Shown: positions 1 through 12,098 of the stretch, piece by piece
Layout of the letters: every line of letters begins with the position of its first letter
Numbering within the stretch: position 1 is the stretch's first letter
Origin: Lepturacanthus savala
Lineage: Eukaryota > Chordata > Actinopteri > Scombriformes > Trichiuridae
DNA length: 64,000 nucleotides
Reading direction: 5' to 3'
Assembly: GCA_030544235.1 (NCBI GenBank)
Contig: CM060470.1
Location: 22,959,856-23,023,855 of the forward strand
The notes under the pieces: model-generated
Told to the model about the DNA's origin: nothing
Databases searched by the model: none
The model's input: only the letters and a program-made list of their open reading frames with translations
Made by a program: the position numbers and the translations under genes

Positions 1-2289
1 CTGTAATATTGCTAACATTAGCCACTTTGCTAAAGCAGTCCAACATGCTGCTTCAGATTGATTTTTATCAGTTTCATCATGGTGCATGTGACTACCTTTT
101 TACATATAATGTTAATGCATTTAGCTGCATTTGATCACTTTTGAACATTTTGCCCTGTCGCCCATGACTGTGCAGCATTGTAAACGCCATTGATGGATAT
201 AACAGTAACAGCTAATCGAACGAATTACTTTTTCTATTGTTACAACACAATTACCCTTACCAACACAGCGTTACTGTGAAGCTACTCATTGAAGCTGTCG
301 TCCCACTCACAGACACAGGAGCTCAAACGTGTTTTTTTTTCCCTTTGGTGAGGGAGACATGGGGCGAGATAACCACCTAAGTGACGGTCATTGGCTCAGG
401 TAGAGGAAGATTTCACATTAAGCCAAACACAGACATCAGGTGGGAGGGTGTTTACACACAAAACCAGCACATATTAGCACATACACACACACACATTATC
501 AGAGAATAATATATAGGCACTACCTCCCTCATCTAGGTAAAAGGTAAAAATTAACATGTTGAGTGACCATTATATCATCCCAGAGCAAAGGGTTTGTCAA
601 TGTTCAATGTAAGCAGCTCCAATTAGATGAAGCACCTCTCAACATCACACGCTTCTACAAATCCAGTGGCCAAAAAACCCAGTTGACACCGCTAATGATG
701 ATGGCTGGCCTGGTGCTGATAATCCATTGATGTGAATTGATTTCTAAATGAATAAATGTTTGAGGTAGAACATAGATGGGTACACAGTGGAAAATAAAAT
801 GCAACTTTTTGTGATGAAAAAATACTTGAAGTACAGCATGTCCATCAGTTGTCTGAAGTTGTGAACGTTTGATTTATTTACTTTATATCACAGCAAGTTA
901 AAAGAACTTCATATTTCAACTGTTTACTTTTCTGATGAAGAAAATGCTTGAAATACAGTTGTACCAATTGTGGTCTGTTGAGGTGCAGCAAATATTTGCT
1001 TTTTCTTCTTTGCTGTTCTACTCTATGCACCTGGCTTGTTACCCAGTAGGAAAAAAATCATATTCTTATTTTCATTTTTAAACTTACATTTTTTTTTATA
1101 TAGTTTCTTTTATAGTGGAGTAACTCAGTTACTAACTCAGTTACTTTTTGGGGGAACTATTAACTATTAACTAACTACACAACATGATTGAACCTGATGA
1201 TGGCGGCTTCATCATCATTAGAACGACAGGTTCTCTGTACCCATCTACTCTAGCGGAGGAGAGAGAAAATGAGAGAGAGAGAGAGAGAGAGAGAGGTTAC
1301 CCATTCACAGTGAATGGCACTAAACAAAGAATCAGTCAGTGTGTTTACATGCAGCTTAATCGAGCTATGCTCAAAATTCGGTTTTGGCGTCTTAGTCAGA
1401 TTTCTGTCCTTGTCCCAGTTTACATGCAACAAACAGAGTTATTGACGGGAACGTGTCTTCCCCCATTACTCGGAGCAATACGTGTCATTTCAACGGGTTA
1501 ATACGACTCCTTTCCTGATCTATTGACTTATTACCTCGTCACATTATAAACAAACAACTTCGGAATTTTCAAACAACAAAATGGATAATCACATCCTTTT
1601 TTTCTTTTTATATGTGATGTGCACCTTACTTATTGTGCAGATATGGTACTGTGATTGGATTGTTCTGGGGGTGTCAAGCATTCACATATGCATTGTCTAG
1701 TTTAACTCTGATTAAGGCGTATACATGCTGGAGAAAACCAAAATCCATGTCTTAATCAGAGTTGGAGAACTCCTGTATTTATCAGCATAATGTGTTCATG
1801 TGCACTTCAGTTGTCCAGTTTTCCTCAGATTAAGACAATAATTTGTTTTTTACCAAGTGTAATGTAAACATACTGAACAAGCTCAGCCCATACAAGAAAT
1901 CATGGCTCCCTAAAGAGGAGCTTCTGCCAGCTGTGCTAGAAAGTGGAGAACAGAATGCACACAGCTGCAGCCAGAACAAGCTAAACACTTCCTGGAATTC
2001 AAAGACAAACACCTGACCACGTCAACAACATAAACATAATACAGATGATGTGAGGAGACCATGCAGAGAGCTGCAGACCAGCAGCACAGTTTGTTTCTAA
2101 CTTCTTTTATAAGGTTGCTCACATCCAACAGTTATGCTCAGCTTCCTGCTCATGATATACTTATTTTATTTTCTCTCTCTTCACAAATTAATTATTAATA
2201 CCAATATTGTTTACATGGTTGTAATCCTTAAACTATTATATTAGCATATTTTAGTGTTCATAGCTTAAACTCTATCTCTCCCTGCTTCC

Positions 2290-2362
2290 TTTTAATAATG
2301 TGCATTGGTAATACTATAATTTACAGTGATCATGCCAATAAAGCCTGTTTGAATTTGAGAGA
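2290..2362 (+). repeat. Possible LINE 3' tail
   Basis: The words CATGCCAATAAAGC and TTGAATTTGA are typical of a 3' tail often seen in fish non-LTR retrotransposons. Only the tail is recognisable; no coding part precedes it. Confidence 0.35.
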
Positions 2363-4345
2363 GACACATATTAACAATTAACATAGAAGGATAACTGTAT
2401 GAGGCCACAGTGGGTCAGACAACGCCTCACTGATGGAGACAAGGAGGGAGAAAGCTGATCCTTCTTGTCTCTCTGTTCTCCTGTGTGTGTCTACCTCTCT
2501 CTTTCTCTCTCATGGAGCCACTGAGTCTTTCAGTCAAACCTGCAGCTGTCAGTGTCAGTCCATCTTGTCTGTTGCAAATCAGACAAACATGATTCCTCAA
2601 TCACAAACAAAACACAAAAATAGCAGTAAGTGATCACTGTGAACACTGTCATAATGATAAAAATGTCACTAACACACCATTTTTTTATTAAATAAGACTC
2701 ACCTGCATTACTCTATGTCAAATATAAAATAAAAATGTGTCAGCTAAGACAGGTGCAGAGTGTTTTTAGTCAGGTTAAATCAGGCAGTCAAGCACTTTAA
2801 GACATTCAAATGCAACATGTCAAGGTTCCAAGGTTCAGTGTGTGTGTGTGTGTGTCTGCATGTGTCTGTCTGCACAGTAACAGCCTCCCCAAGTTTTACA
2901 GTCAAGTATCTATCTGTAGCCACGGAGGTTCATCATTCGGTGCAGAGTGACTGCAGGAAGTGATGGATAACTCCTAGATGAATGCAGCTTTGCAGCAGGC
3001 ACATACACGGACTCAGGCACACATGTAAGAACATTATTATTATTAACAGGGCTCAAGCCTTGAGGGCCGAGGCTGCAGATCTGTGATAGACTGCCTTTCA
3101 ATTTTCTTGGAAGCATTTCACTAGACAGGGAACTTGATAAGAGTCACGACTAATGCAAGAACTTGATAAGAGTTTGTAATAAAGAAACATGATATGAATT
3201 AAAAAAGAGAGATAATTTGATAGGAGCCACAATTTACATTAAACTAGATGAGCGGAATTAATGAACGATAAAGGAGAAGAAGGATTAAGTGGTGATACAA
3301 GAATCGACTGCGCTTCATTGTGAATGGTACAAGAGGCATCTGTTATATGTGAGTGAACATCCAAACAGTCCAGAACATCTGGTAAATTAACTTTGATTTG
3401 TTGTGGAAAACTTAGAAAAAATTGTCTCTGAATTCCTGTTTTTTCCATTGGTGAAGTTGCCAGTTCTTCTCATCCGCCAATAACACCCATCAAGTCATTT
3501 AAATATAGGCTGAATCAACAAGGTTTTCATGGAGATTTTTTCCCTGCAATTTAATTGAAGGCAGACTACAATGCGAATTAACATTTATGTTTTGCAATGA
3601 GCCAAACAGATCCAAAAGTTGATATTGTACAGCAATAAAAGCTGCTTGGAAGGTCACTCGGATGCTGCGGAGGAAACATCTTAATTGATTTAATTGAAAA
3701 AAATGAGCATTAAACAATAGAAAGGTCACATTTAACAATAACTACAACACAGGTTCTTGTAGATGGATTTACTCTGACCCCCTTTCCCACCTTCTTATTT
3801 TTCTTCTTTTTTTTTTTTCATATCATGCGTGCGGAAATGAGTGTATGCATGGACTCCCTCCTCATCACATTCCTGAGTGAGTCTGACAACCATTTCACAT
3901 GAGGGAAAGTACAATTTGGTTTAGGACCTCGTTCACTCTCCATTGCCTCAGTAATGGTCAAAAATGTGCTAATGAGGAAATGTTGTTCTTTTCCTTTGTG
4001 GGAAGCCAAGCATCGGTTCATCTGGAATGGAATGCAAATTACCCCCTGATATAGTGTATTTCAGTCGCGGGCTAATGTGCAGACATCATATAGCGAACGC
4101 ATAAGGAACATTTCACGGTGAGAGAGTAGGAGGATGGGGAGGGAGACATACATGTGAGGAATAAAGTGTATGAAGAGGAAAAAAAAGAAGGAGCAGGCTG
4201 TGCTGTCAGATGGAGCAGGCAGATGGTTGGAGGATGCGGTTCCAATCAGTCTGGTGATGGGGGTGAATCCTCAACGCTAAATCCAGAGAAATCCTTACAA
4301 TCAAAACACACGCAAGCTCCAGGCCAGCCTTAAGGTAACAGTAAA

Positions 4346-4380
4346 CCCCCCCCCCCCCCCTCCCCCCCCCCCCCCCCCCC
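4346..4380. repeat. Poly-C tract interrupted by one T
   Basis: Thirty-five bases are all C except for T at 4361. Such tracts vary in length and are prone to sequencing error. Confidence 0.95.
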
Positions 4381-5743
4381 AGTGCACAAAAAGCATCCCT
4401 GTAATTCCCACTTACAGCTCCTGAGCACAATGGACTTCCTTTCTACCCATTTATTTTAGGACGCTGGGTAAGAGCACAACTGGTATTACTGACAGTAATT
4501 TTAGATTGAGGCTTGAATGTTTATTTGTTTGTTTTTTTCCATTTAATCTGAACTTTGTCAGTATCTTTCTGATTATATATAATATCAAGATATTTCTAAA
4601 TATTATCTCCAACACACATGAAGATATGATAATAATTTGTTTTTACTATGTTTTTTTTCAAAACAACAAAAAACAAGTTAAAGTTGTGGTTACTTGACCT
4701 AAGCTGATATATATCTTGTGTTTCTTTTTTACATCTGCTGCTCTGAGTGGTCTGAAGTGGGCGGGGCTCAGTTGGAAAACACTGATGTCACGTTTTTCTT
4801 TTCACATCAAGTGACAGAATGTGATAACAGTTGTGGAGTTGTTTTTGAAGACTGATAATCAAAGTTAATGAAGTCATGAATATTTAAAGTTATTGAGAAA
4901 TTCCTGAGACGTGTAGCCACATGTTCAGGGGCTTTAACGCGAGGCTTTAGAGCAACATTTCACCGTCGCCTCTGGTCAAATGTGTTAAGCCTGTTACATC
5001 TGTAACCCGTCCAACAGTGATGTCATGGTGCATGATACACCCTGGGATACACTTCTACATCGCTGCAGCAAGATAGTTAAGCTGCATTAAGCCACCGGAC
5101 GTCAGCTCAACCAACATTTATAGTTTATGGAAGCTGCCACAGCTACTTATAACCAAAGCGGCTTCATAAACACAAACCTATGGGCAATTTCCCCACAGTG
5201 ATAATGCTACTAAAACTGGAAACAAAAACTTTACCGACCGTCATACCACTTCTTTTAGTGAATTGTCTGTGTTTTTTATGTTGGGAATACCAAAAGTAAA
5301 TTAACGAACAGGCTTGTGTAATATAAAACTGTTATACACACATAAAATTCTAAAACTAGCCTATGGCTGTTCATTATCATCAGGCAGGTCACGGAATCCC
5401 TTCATTCACCCCAGAGATCATTAGACCTGCCACAATAAAAATCATTGTCTTCTTCAGTTTACTGACTTCAAAGACCTTCTGCTCTGTTTCTGTTATCACC
5501 GTTTCCTACCCGCTGTTTGACACGTTCCCAAAAATCCCCGACCTCGGTCATGTGCCGGGTTCGCGAGGTACAGCTGTTTTAATTTGGGTGCGTCATGTTA
5601 GGTTTTTTTTTTTTTTTTTTTTTTTTACTCAAAATAAGAATCACTTCATGTGAGTTTCTGCTGGGTTGTTGATGTCATCACTAGGCTGCAGCTGCTTGTT
5701 GACATCATTACCACAGGACAGCTGAGAACAGCTGTGAGGCCCC

Positions 5744-6045
5744 AGAGACAGAGAGAGATAGAGGGACAGAGAGAGATAGACACAGAGAAAGAGACAGATA
5801 CAGTGAAACAGACAGAGAGAGACACAGAGAGACAGAGGGGGAGACAGAGAGAGACATAGAGATAGAGACAGAGAGACAGACAGAGAGAGACAAAAAGAGA
5901 CACAGAAAGACAGACAGAAAGAGACAGAGAGAGAGACTGAGACAGAGAGAGACAAAGAGAGACATAGAGATAGAGACAGAGAGACAGAGAGAGACAAAGA
6001 GAGACATAGAGATAGAGACAGAGAGACAGAGAGAGAGGAGGAGGA
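5744..6045 (+). repeat. GACAGAGA purine-rich minisatellite with higher-order unit
   Basis: About 300 bp are almost pure purine on this strand (GAGA/GACA words with some ATAGAGATA). A block reading AGAGACATAGAGATAGAGAC and continuing with GAGAGACAGA recurs near 5848, 5958 and 5998, so larger units were copied after the short repeat formed. The long Ser/Leu/Val-rich reading frames on the opposite strand come from the repeat and are not genes. Confidence 0.9.
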
Positions 6046-6435
6046 GTCTAGGTCATCAAACTAAAGCTCTACTGTCTCTCCACCTTTCTCTATCTCTTGT
6101 TTTTCTTTCCCTTTTTGTCCCTGTCTGTCTCTGCAAAGACCACAACCTTCCCGACACAAACTGAAACACAAACTTTGAGGAGTTCAACCTCTGGGCCAAA
6201 CACATGCTGCCAAAAATACAGCGTGGGGAGTCGATTGTAGCCATAATCGTGGTTCAGTCGGTCTGAGGTGAAGTCAACCAACCAACAAGCATTATGACTT
6301 ATTTCCCTCTATTTCTCTTTCTATCTTACACTTTATATAGCATGCATTCCATTTTCTTTATATACAGAGATTGTGGCTAGACAGTTGATTGTGATGTATG
6401 TAGAATAAAAAATCCTGTATGTGTGCTCATGCCTG

Positions 6436-6438
<3 letters not shown>

Positions 6439-6529
<91 letters not shown>
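6439..6529 (+). repeat. (GT)n microsatellite
   Basis: About 45 uninterrupted GT units. Confidence 0.98.
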
Positions 6530-6533
<4 letters not shown>

Positions 6534-8025
6534 AGGGAGAATGACAGGAAATAAGCCATATTAAAGAGAGATTAGTCTGGCCAAAACCACAAAGCTAGGG
6601 GAGGCTGTTACTGTGCAGACAGACACATGCAGACACACACACACACACACACACACACATGCACACACACCTACCTCCCTTCATCTTTTTACTTTGCAGG
6701 TCAATCATAACCTCATTCAAAAACATATTGGATCATGTGGGTTTAAAAGTTTTCATCCTGAATTCCTGGGTTTTACTGGGCAAACCAGGACTATATTGAC
6801 TGAGTAGGAATAGAAGGCAGTGAATGAAAGTGGATTGAATCATATTACATTGAAATGAACCCAATTTTATTTTACTGGTGGAATTTAGGTGAATTATGCT
6901 AATCAAATTCAAATAGAATGAACCATATTAGTTTAATCAGTTGATGATTAGAGAAAGCTGCTGAGATCTTTGGTCATAAATCACACGTCGCACATGTCAC
7001 ACTGTGTCATGTATGATGAAGACCAACTTGGGAGCTTTGGTGACCAACATACGGCCTGTGGAAAAATTCCAACAATTTCAGAAATTTAGGAGCAAATTCC
7101 CACCATGTAACAGCTGCTATGACCTAAACAAGAAACCAACCAACCAAACAGAAACAACACAAAATGACATATCAACCAGTGACATTTCCTCTTATTTTTG
7201 ATAAAGGTTAATGATAAAAACACACTTGTCCTTTGTCCCTATTATAAAAAAGCCCCTTTTCAGTGCTTGTGTGTAAAGGTTTAAGTCTCTGGTTCCTGTT
7301 AACATACAAACTGTGAAATAAGACCCACTCATTCTGTTGTCCTCTGTAGCATTGCTGAAACCTGGCCAGGTTTTTTTATCAGTGGGTGTGTGAGAAGGCA
7401 GACTGCATTTCTGCTACAGTTGCTGGTACAGGTGTTTTTAGACCATAAAAGCAGCACAATTTTATAAGTAGATCACAAAAAATGAAGATATTTATGGCAC
7501 ACAGTAACTAAAAGCATGGAGTGACATGCATTGCTGCATTTTAAAAACATATGAGCGTGCCTCTGCTTTCATAAAGTTTTTTTACATCGTTGTGCAGTGA
7601 TTCGCTACACATTCATCACACAATCCGACATGATTCAAATTGATACCGTACAGTCTGACTCAGATTGCAACCAAGATTCTGTTGTGTCGTCAGATCATAT
7701 GCGGCGCAGGGTGCTTTTCATTTTTGTTTAGTCTGGACTAATTATGAAGTGATCAGTCAATTAATTGCTTAATCTGGTTTCAGGAGAGTGGAAGCGCTGT
7801 CTGCTGAAGTGTTTGACCAGGACACCGGATCCTTTTCAGTCCCTGACCTTCAGAAAAGTAAATACTTCCTCGCAGGAATCGACAGGGATCATCATTTGAC
7901 ATTAAATTGGTTCAGCTCATTATGTTTCAGTGTGCTCTTTCTGGGACTGAGCTGTGAAATACCTCATTCAGACGGCAGGTCAAACAGAGGAGCTAAAGGA
8001 GACACACACACAAGCATGCATGCAT

Positions 8026-8059
<34 letters not shown>

Positions 8060-8213
8060 GCAGCTCAGATACCACATAGAGGGAAGCCGCAGCACTGTGA
8101 GCACAGACCAGACTGGCTCCAAATGTTAAACACACACACCCGTACGCAAGGCATGAACACACACACACTTCAGCACATATGCAATCATAAGAGTGTGCAC
8201 ACACACATACACT

Positions 8214-8215
<2 letters not shown>

Positions 8216-8296
<81 letters not shown>
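8216..8296 (+). repeat. (CA)n microsatellite
   Basis: About 40 uninterrupted CA units, with further short CA runs at 8028-8058 and a GT run at 8445-8481 within 430 bp. Confidence 0.98.
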
Positions 8297-8297
<1 letters not shown>

Positions 8298-8442
8298 TGT
8301 CTGTACAGGGACACCAGGCTGCCCCACCTGTCCATTTTTGGACCACCAGCAGCTAATGAATCAGTGTCTGTCTGTGTGTGTCGAAGCAAAAGAAGAAGAC
8401 AAGGACAACCAATCTAAACAAAAACAATATTATCTGCATGTA

Positions 8443-8482
<40 letters not shown>

Positions 8483-8904
8483 GTTCCGCCTCAAGAGCCA
8501 CACGCCAGTCAAAGATTCAATTATGAAAAACAAGAGATATTTATTCACGACTGACAACGGCAACACACACAAACATCTGCAGGGTTCGGAGCCATCTGCT
8601 GTTATAGACTGCTCAGTCAGCCCGGTGTGTGCTGAATGAGTCTGAATGCCACATATCATACCAGTTAGACATAAACCATTGTTTTCTGAATGTGCGTGGG
8701 CGTGTGAGAGTGGTTTCTCGGAGTATGTACAGCTTGTGGCTGGGAATGTCTGCAAATAGGAATGTCAGCTTCATGCAGAGCTATACTTACACAATCAAAA
8801 TGATTACTGGGAGCAAAATGAACATGAAGATATGTAGAATGAGGGAAACATTAACCCGTATGTTGTCTAGGAAACACATAAGAGCTGTTATTGTATATGT
8901 TTCT

Positions 8905-9147
8905 TGACTCTTTTAAAACCAGCCTGAAAACGTTTTTATTCAGGAAGACTTTATGTTAATCTCTGTTAGCTATTTACTCTATTCACCCTGCGTTTTGCTT
9001 ATTGTGTCTCGTTTTTGACTAATATGTTTGTACTATAGTTCTTTTTTAAATGTTTTTACTATGTTTTTATCATGTACTGTTGCCATCTGGGACTCTGAGG
9101 AATTAGTGTGATACAAATAAAATGCACTATTATTATTTATTATTTTA
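8905..9147 (+). repeat. LINE-like 3' end with ATT-rich tail
   Basis: TTTTAAAACCAGCCTGAAAA, followed by a T-rich stretch, then TGATACAAATAAAATGCACT and a TATTATTATT tail, is the usual layout of truncated fish non-LTR retrotransposon 3' ends. No coding portion remains. Confidence 0.5.
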
Positions 9148-9378
9148 TACTGAAAATACTGATCAGAAAAGCAGCTCCTAACATAGCCATTATCGATCCC
9201 ACAGGGTAATTATCAGGCTGATATTGTGTAGCCTGAACCTATTCTAGGGCCCCAACTATGAATGACATCATGAATACAAGAAATATCCAGATTGGGGTCA
9301 CTACATGAACCTACTCAATCTGATATTTTCAAATCTCTCTGCTTGAATTGGATAGAAAAGTGTGTGGATAATGATATC

Positions 9379-9381
<3 letters not shown>

Positions 9382-9463
<82 letters not shown>
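9382..9463. repeat. (AT)n microsatellite
   Basis: About 41 AT units, self-complementary and able to form a cruciform. The Tyr-Ile frames on both strands are repeat translations. Confidence 0.98.
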
Positions 9464-9465
<2 letters not shown>

Positions 9466-11006
9466 ATTCTGGTATTGAAGTCTGGTGTCAATCGAGATGC
9501 AGCTTTTCAAAATTAAAAGCACTCTAAACTACCATAAATGGTCCAGACTTTTTCTAAATCTTGACTCGGTTTTGAAAAGGCTGTTTTTATTTATCCTGTG
9601 ACCAACAGACCAGTGAAAACATGGCCAACTAAGACTCTTCTCATTGATTAATGTTTGATTGGTTTGGTTTAGCAGTGCTTGCAGGTATGAGTCCCTAAAA
9701 CCCAGACACTAGTTAGCAGTTTAGCACTTCTGGTTCCCACGTCTCAAAGTCAAGGTTTCTTGAATGTTTTTTTTGGTTAAGTGCCTGAAATAAAATCTGC
9801 TGATAAAATGTGTTTCCTTCTATGACATAAACCCATCAGTAAATACTTCACTTGTGAGTTTGGAAGCTACAACAACCTGTCATCCCTGCAGCACTCTATT
9901 AGAGGGCGGCCTAATATTCCTTCCTGTTATCTGCCAGCATGTTACCGACCCCTGCCTGTTCCTCTGCAGGCTGATTACCAGACACTGGCTGCTTACTGAG
10001 GAAACAATTTTTGCCTTTTTACTTCTGCCTCCTTGAATCTTATGTCCTCATCCCTGTGTTCAAAGATGTTACAGCAACACATTAAATGGTATTGGGTCTT
10101 TCTGGTCATTTTTGACCAGAAATCTCTTCACACAACAAGTGTTCATTCCCCTATTCACTCACATTCATAAACTGATGTTGGTAGCTGCCGTATCAAGTGC
10201 CAACCAGCTTATCAGGGGGATCTAATCCTTCAGACACACTCACACTGCTGGAACAGCCATCGGGAGCAATCCGGGGTTAAGTATTTTGTCCAAGGAGACA
10301 TTGACATGTAGCCCTAAAGGGGCTGCAATCCACCGTCCGACCGGCTGAAGACGACTGCCTCTAAACCACAGTTCAACACAACACACACACAGCAAATCTA
10401 AATATATAAATGTGTGTTGATACTCATTCAGTTAAAGGAGAAGTGAATTTAAAGTGAAAAGTGAATTTAGCCTAGTTAGGTTAAATCAGAAACTTTATCA
10501 ACCCAATAAAACTACTGCAGTAATGAAATCAGCAATCTCAATCCACCTTTATTGATTCTGCATCTGTTTTTCTGTTTGCTGAATGAAATGTACAGTGACA
10601 TATTTTCTGTAAGTCAAGATTGCTGCTGTAGAGTAAATTAGAGTAAATGTTGTAGGCACCACCATGTACTAAGAAACCAGTCACAAATTTTGCAGTAAAT
10701 CTAATATAAATAATGAAATAACTTAAAAAGATGCCACTGTGATGAAAGATGTCATTGGTAATAACTTAAAAACCAAAAATTAAGTTTTTTTTTGTTTTTT
10801 TTTTTTTTATCTCTATAGCTCTACAAAGAAACTACAGGAAAAAAACAAAAGTCACAAGCCTCTGCTCCATGAAACCAATTTCATAAATCACCATTAAATC
10901 CTCATGTTTCACATTCTGACTTCCACATTCACACAGAGCTTCATCTGTTTGAGGAGACAACTGCTGACCGACCCTGACTAGGCCCTAAATCTCATTTTGT
11001 ACCCAG
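9464..11006. other. sh3rf3 intron 1 (inferred); no gene seen
   Basis: AT-rich unique-looking sequence, apart from an interspersed repeat at 10140-10372 and T-rich runs near 10786-10809. No supported exon. Confidence 0.55.
10140..10372 (+). repeat. Interspersed retroposon fragment
   Basis: The series AGCAATCCGGGGTTAAGTAT, TGTCCAAGGAGACATTGACA and the later CCACCGTCCGACCGGCTG resembles a very common fish interspersed repeat. The family name cannot be fixed from sequence alone. Confidence 0.5.
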
Positions 11007-12098
11007 CAGTGGTGGAAGTAGAAATACCCAGATCCTTTACTGAGGTACCAGCATTAATACTGGAATGTCAAAATACTTTATGACAAAGGTTCTACGTTCA
11101 TTATCCTTCTTAAGTAAAAGTATATAAGTATATTCCCAGCTAAATATATGTTAAAGCAGTGGTTTTCAAAGTGGTGTCTTGGGACCCCCAGGGGTCCTTG
11201 AAGAGGTTCCAGCGGGTCCCCAGGAAAAAAAAAATAATTAAATTTTTACTATGATTCCACAATGACAGCATGTAGGACCATTTCTATAGAGGACTGTCAT
11301 AATTTAAAATGAATAGATATTTATTTTAGTACTATTAATGTTATTTGTGTATTATTTTTAAATTTTCTATTTTATATATTGAGGTGAAAATGAATTGGGT
11401 AAATAAATAGATAAATAAGTTTAATACAATTAATAAATAAAATGGAAAATCAAGTAAATGTGAACATAATACAAAAATAAATACATTTTATGAATGAATT
11501 AAATAGAAGATTTAAAAAAATATATAGGCATGTAATAGTATATTTATTTATGTACTGAATCATTATTCATTTATTCTTGATTATGCCAGTTTCAGTAATG
11601 TTGGCCTTGGGTTTCTGACACTTTCTTTTTCTTTTTTTTCTCTTTTTCTTTTATAATTTTCTTGAAGTGAAATAGTTTGAGAACCACTGCTTTAAAGTAC
11701 TATAGTAAAAGTATTCGTTTTGCTGGAAATTGTGTCATTACTGACACATTTAATATATTTCACAATCACATGAAAGCAGCATCATTTTATTATTAGAGCT
11801 GGTGCAGGTGGAGCTAGATTGAACTGTTTGATGATAGACTGGGTAGGAAATAAAAAAATAAATATAGTAGTTCTGCTACATATATTTGTATTATGACGTT
11901 TGAGAACTATTGAAGAATTTTACCTCTTTAGGCCTCAAATGGTCATTAAAATGCAACTATGTGAGGGAATAATATTATGTTATAATATGTGACATTTTCA
12001 TCTAAAAAGTATAGAGCAAAAGTACAATATTTCCCCCAAGTACATTAAAATTGTACTTTGGTACTTGAGTAAATGTAATAATTAACTTACCACCATTG
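11007..12098 (+). mobile_element. hAT-like nonautonomous transposon carrying a nested insertion
   Basis: The left end is CAGTGGTGGAAGTAGAAATA and the right end is CTTACCACCATTG, an inverted-repeat pair of hAT type. The flanking octamers GTACCCAG and TTGCACAG agree at five of eight positions, as expected for an old 8-bp target duplication. Subterminal sequence contains TACTTGAGTAAATG, and GATCCTTTACTGAGGTA lies near the left end. It is interrupted at 11157-11689 by a different hAT element, leaving about 560 bp of its own. It encodes no transposase. Confidence 0.65.
11157..11689 (+). mobile_element. hAT-like MITE nested inside another element
   Basis: Ends are CAGTGGTTTTCAAAGTGG and TTTGAGAACCACTG, inverted repeats typical of hAT elements. 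Flanking octamers TGTTAAAG and CTTTAAAG match at six of eight bases. The internal sequence (GGGACCCCCAGGGGTCCTTG, then ATTCCACAATGACA and ATAGAGGACTG) is shared with the copy at 15012-15510. No transposase frame. Confidence 0.75.

Larger units (their letters stand above)
1..5743. other. sh3rf3 intron 1 (inferred), left part; no gene recognised
   Basis: No convincing exon was seen on either strand. Contents include a (GA)12 run at 1271-1294, a LINE-like tail at 2290-2362, a short GT run near 2839-2855, a C homopolymer at 4346-4380 and a T homopolymer at 5603-5626. Between about 1337 and 1870, GTTTACAT appears near both ends in opposite orientation and CTTAATCAGA-like words recur, which may be a degraded DNA transposon. 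3830-4110 is simple-repeat-free but has no open frame of note. Assignment to sh3rf3 intron 1 is inferred because no SH3-encoding exon was found left of 31931. Confidence 0.5.
6046..8899. other. sh3rf3 intron 1 (inferred); microsatellites and repeat fragments
   Basis: No gene was recognised. The stretch holds CA/GT arrays at 6439-6529, 6633-6659, 8028-8058, 8216-8296 and 8445-8481. 7370-7510 resembles sequence at 53990-54110. A small exon-like segment at 7784-7857 is discussed under findings. His/Thr or Cys/Val-rich frames here are translations of the CA repeats. Confidence 0.6.

Noticed and set aside
5641..6007. Ser-Leu-rich frames of about 100 codons on the minus strand
   Set aside because: Produced by the GACA/GAGA minisatellite; three overlapping frames have the same composition.
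8024..8356. Open frames rich in His-Thr or Cys-Val over CA/GT repeats (also at 28853-29113, 34005-34437, 53329-53553 and others)
   Set aside because: They are translations of dinucleotide arrays in several frames and on both strands, with no coding signal outside the repeat.
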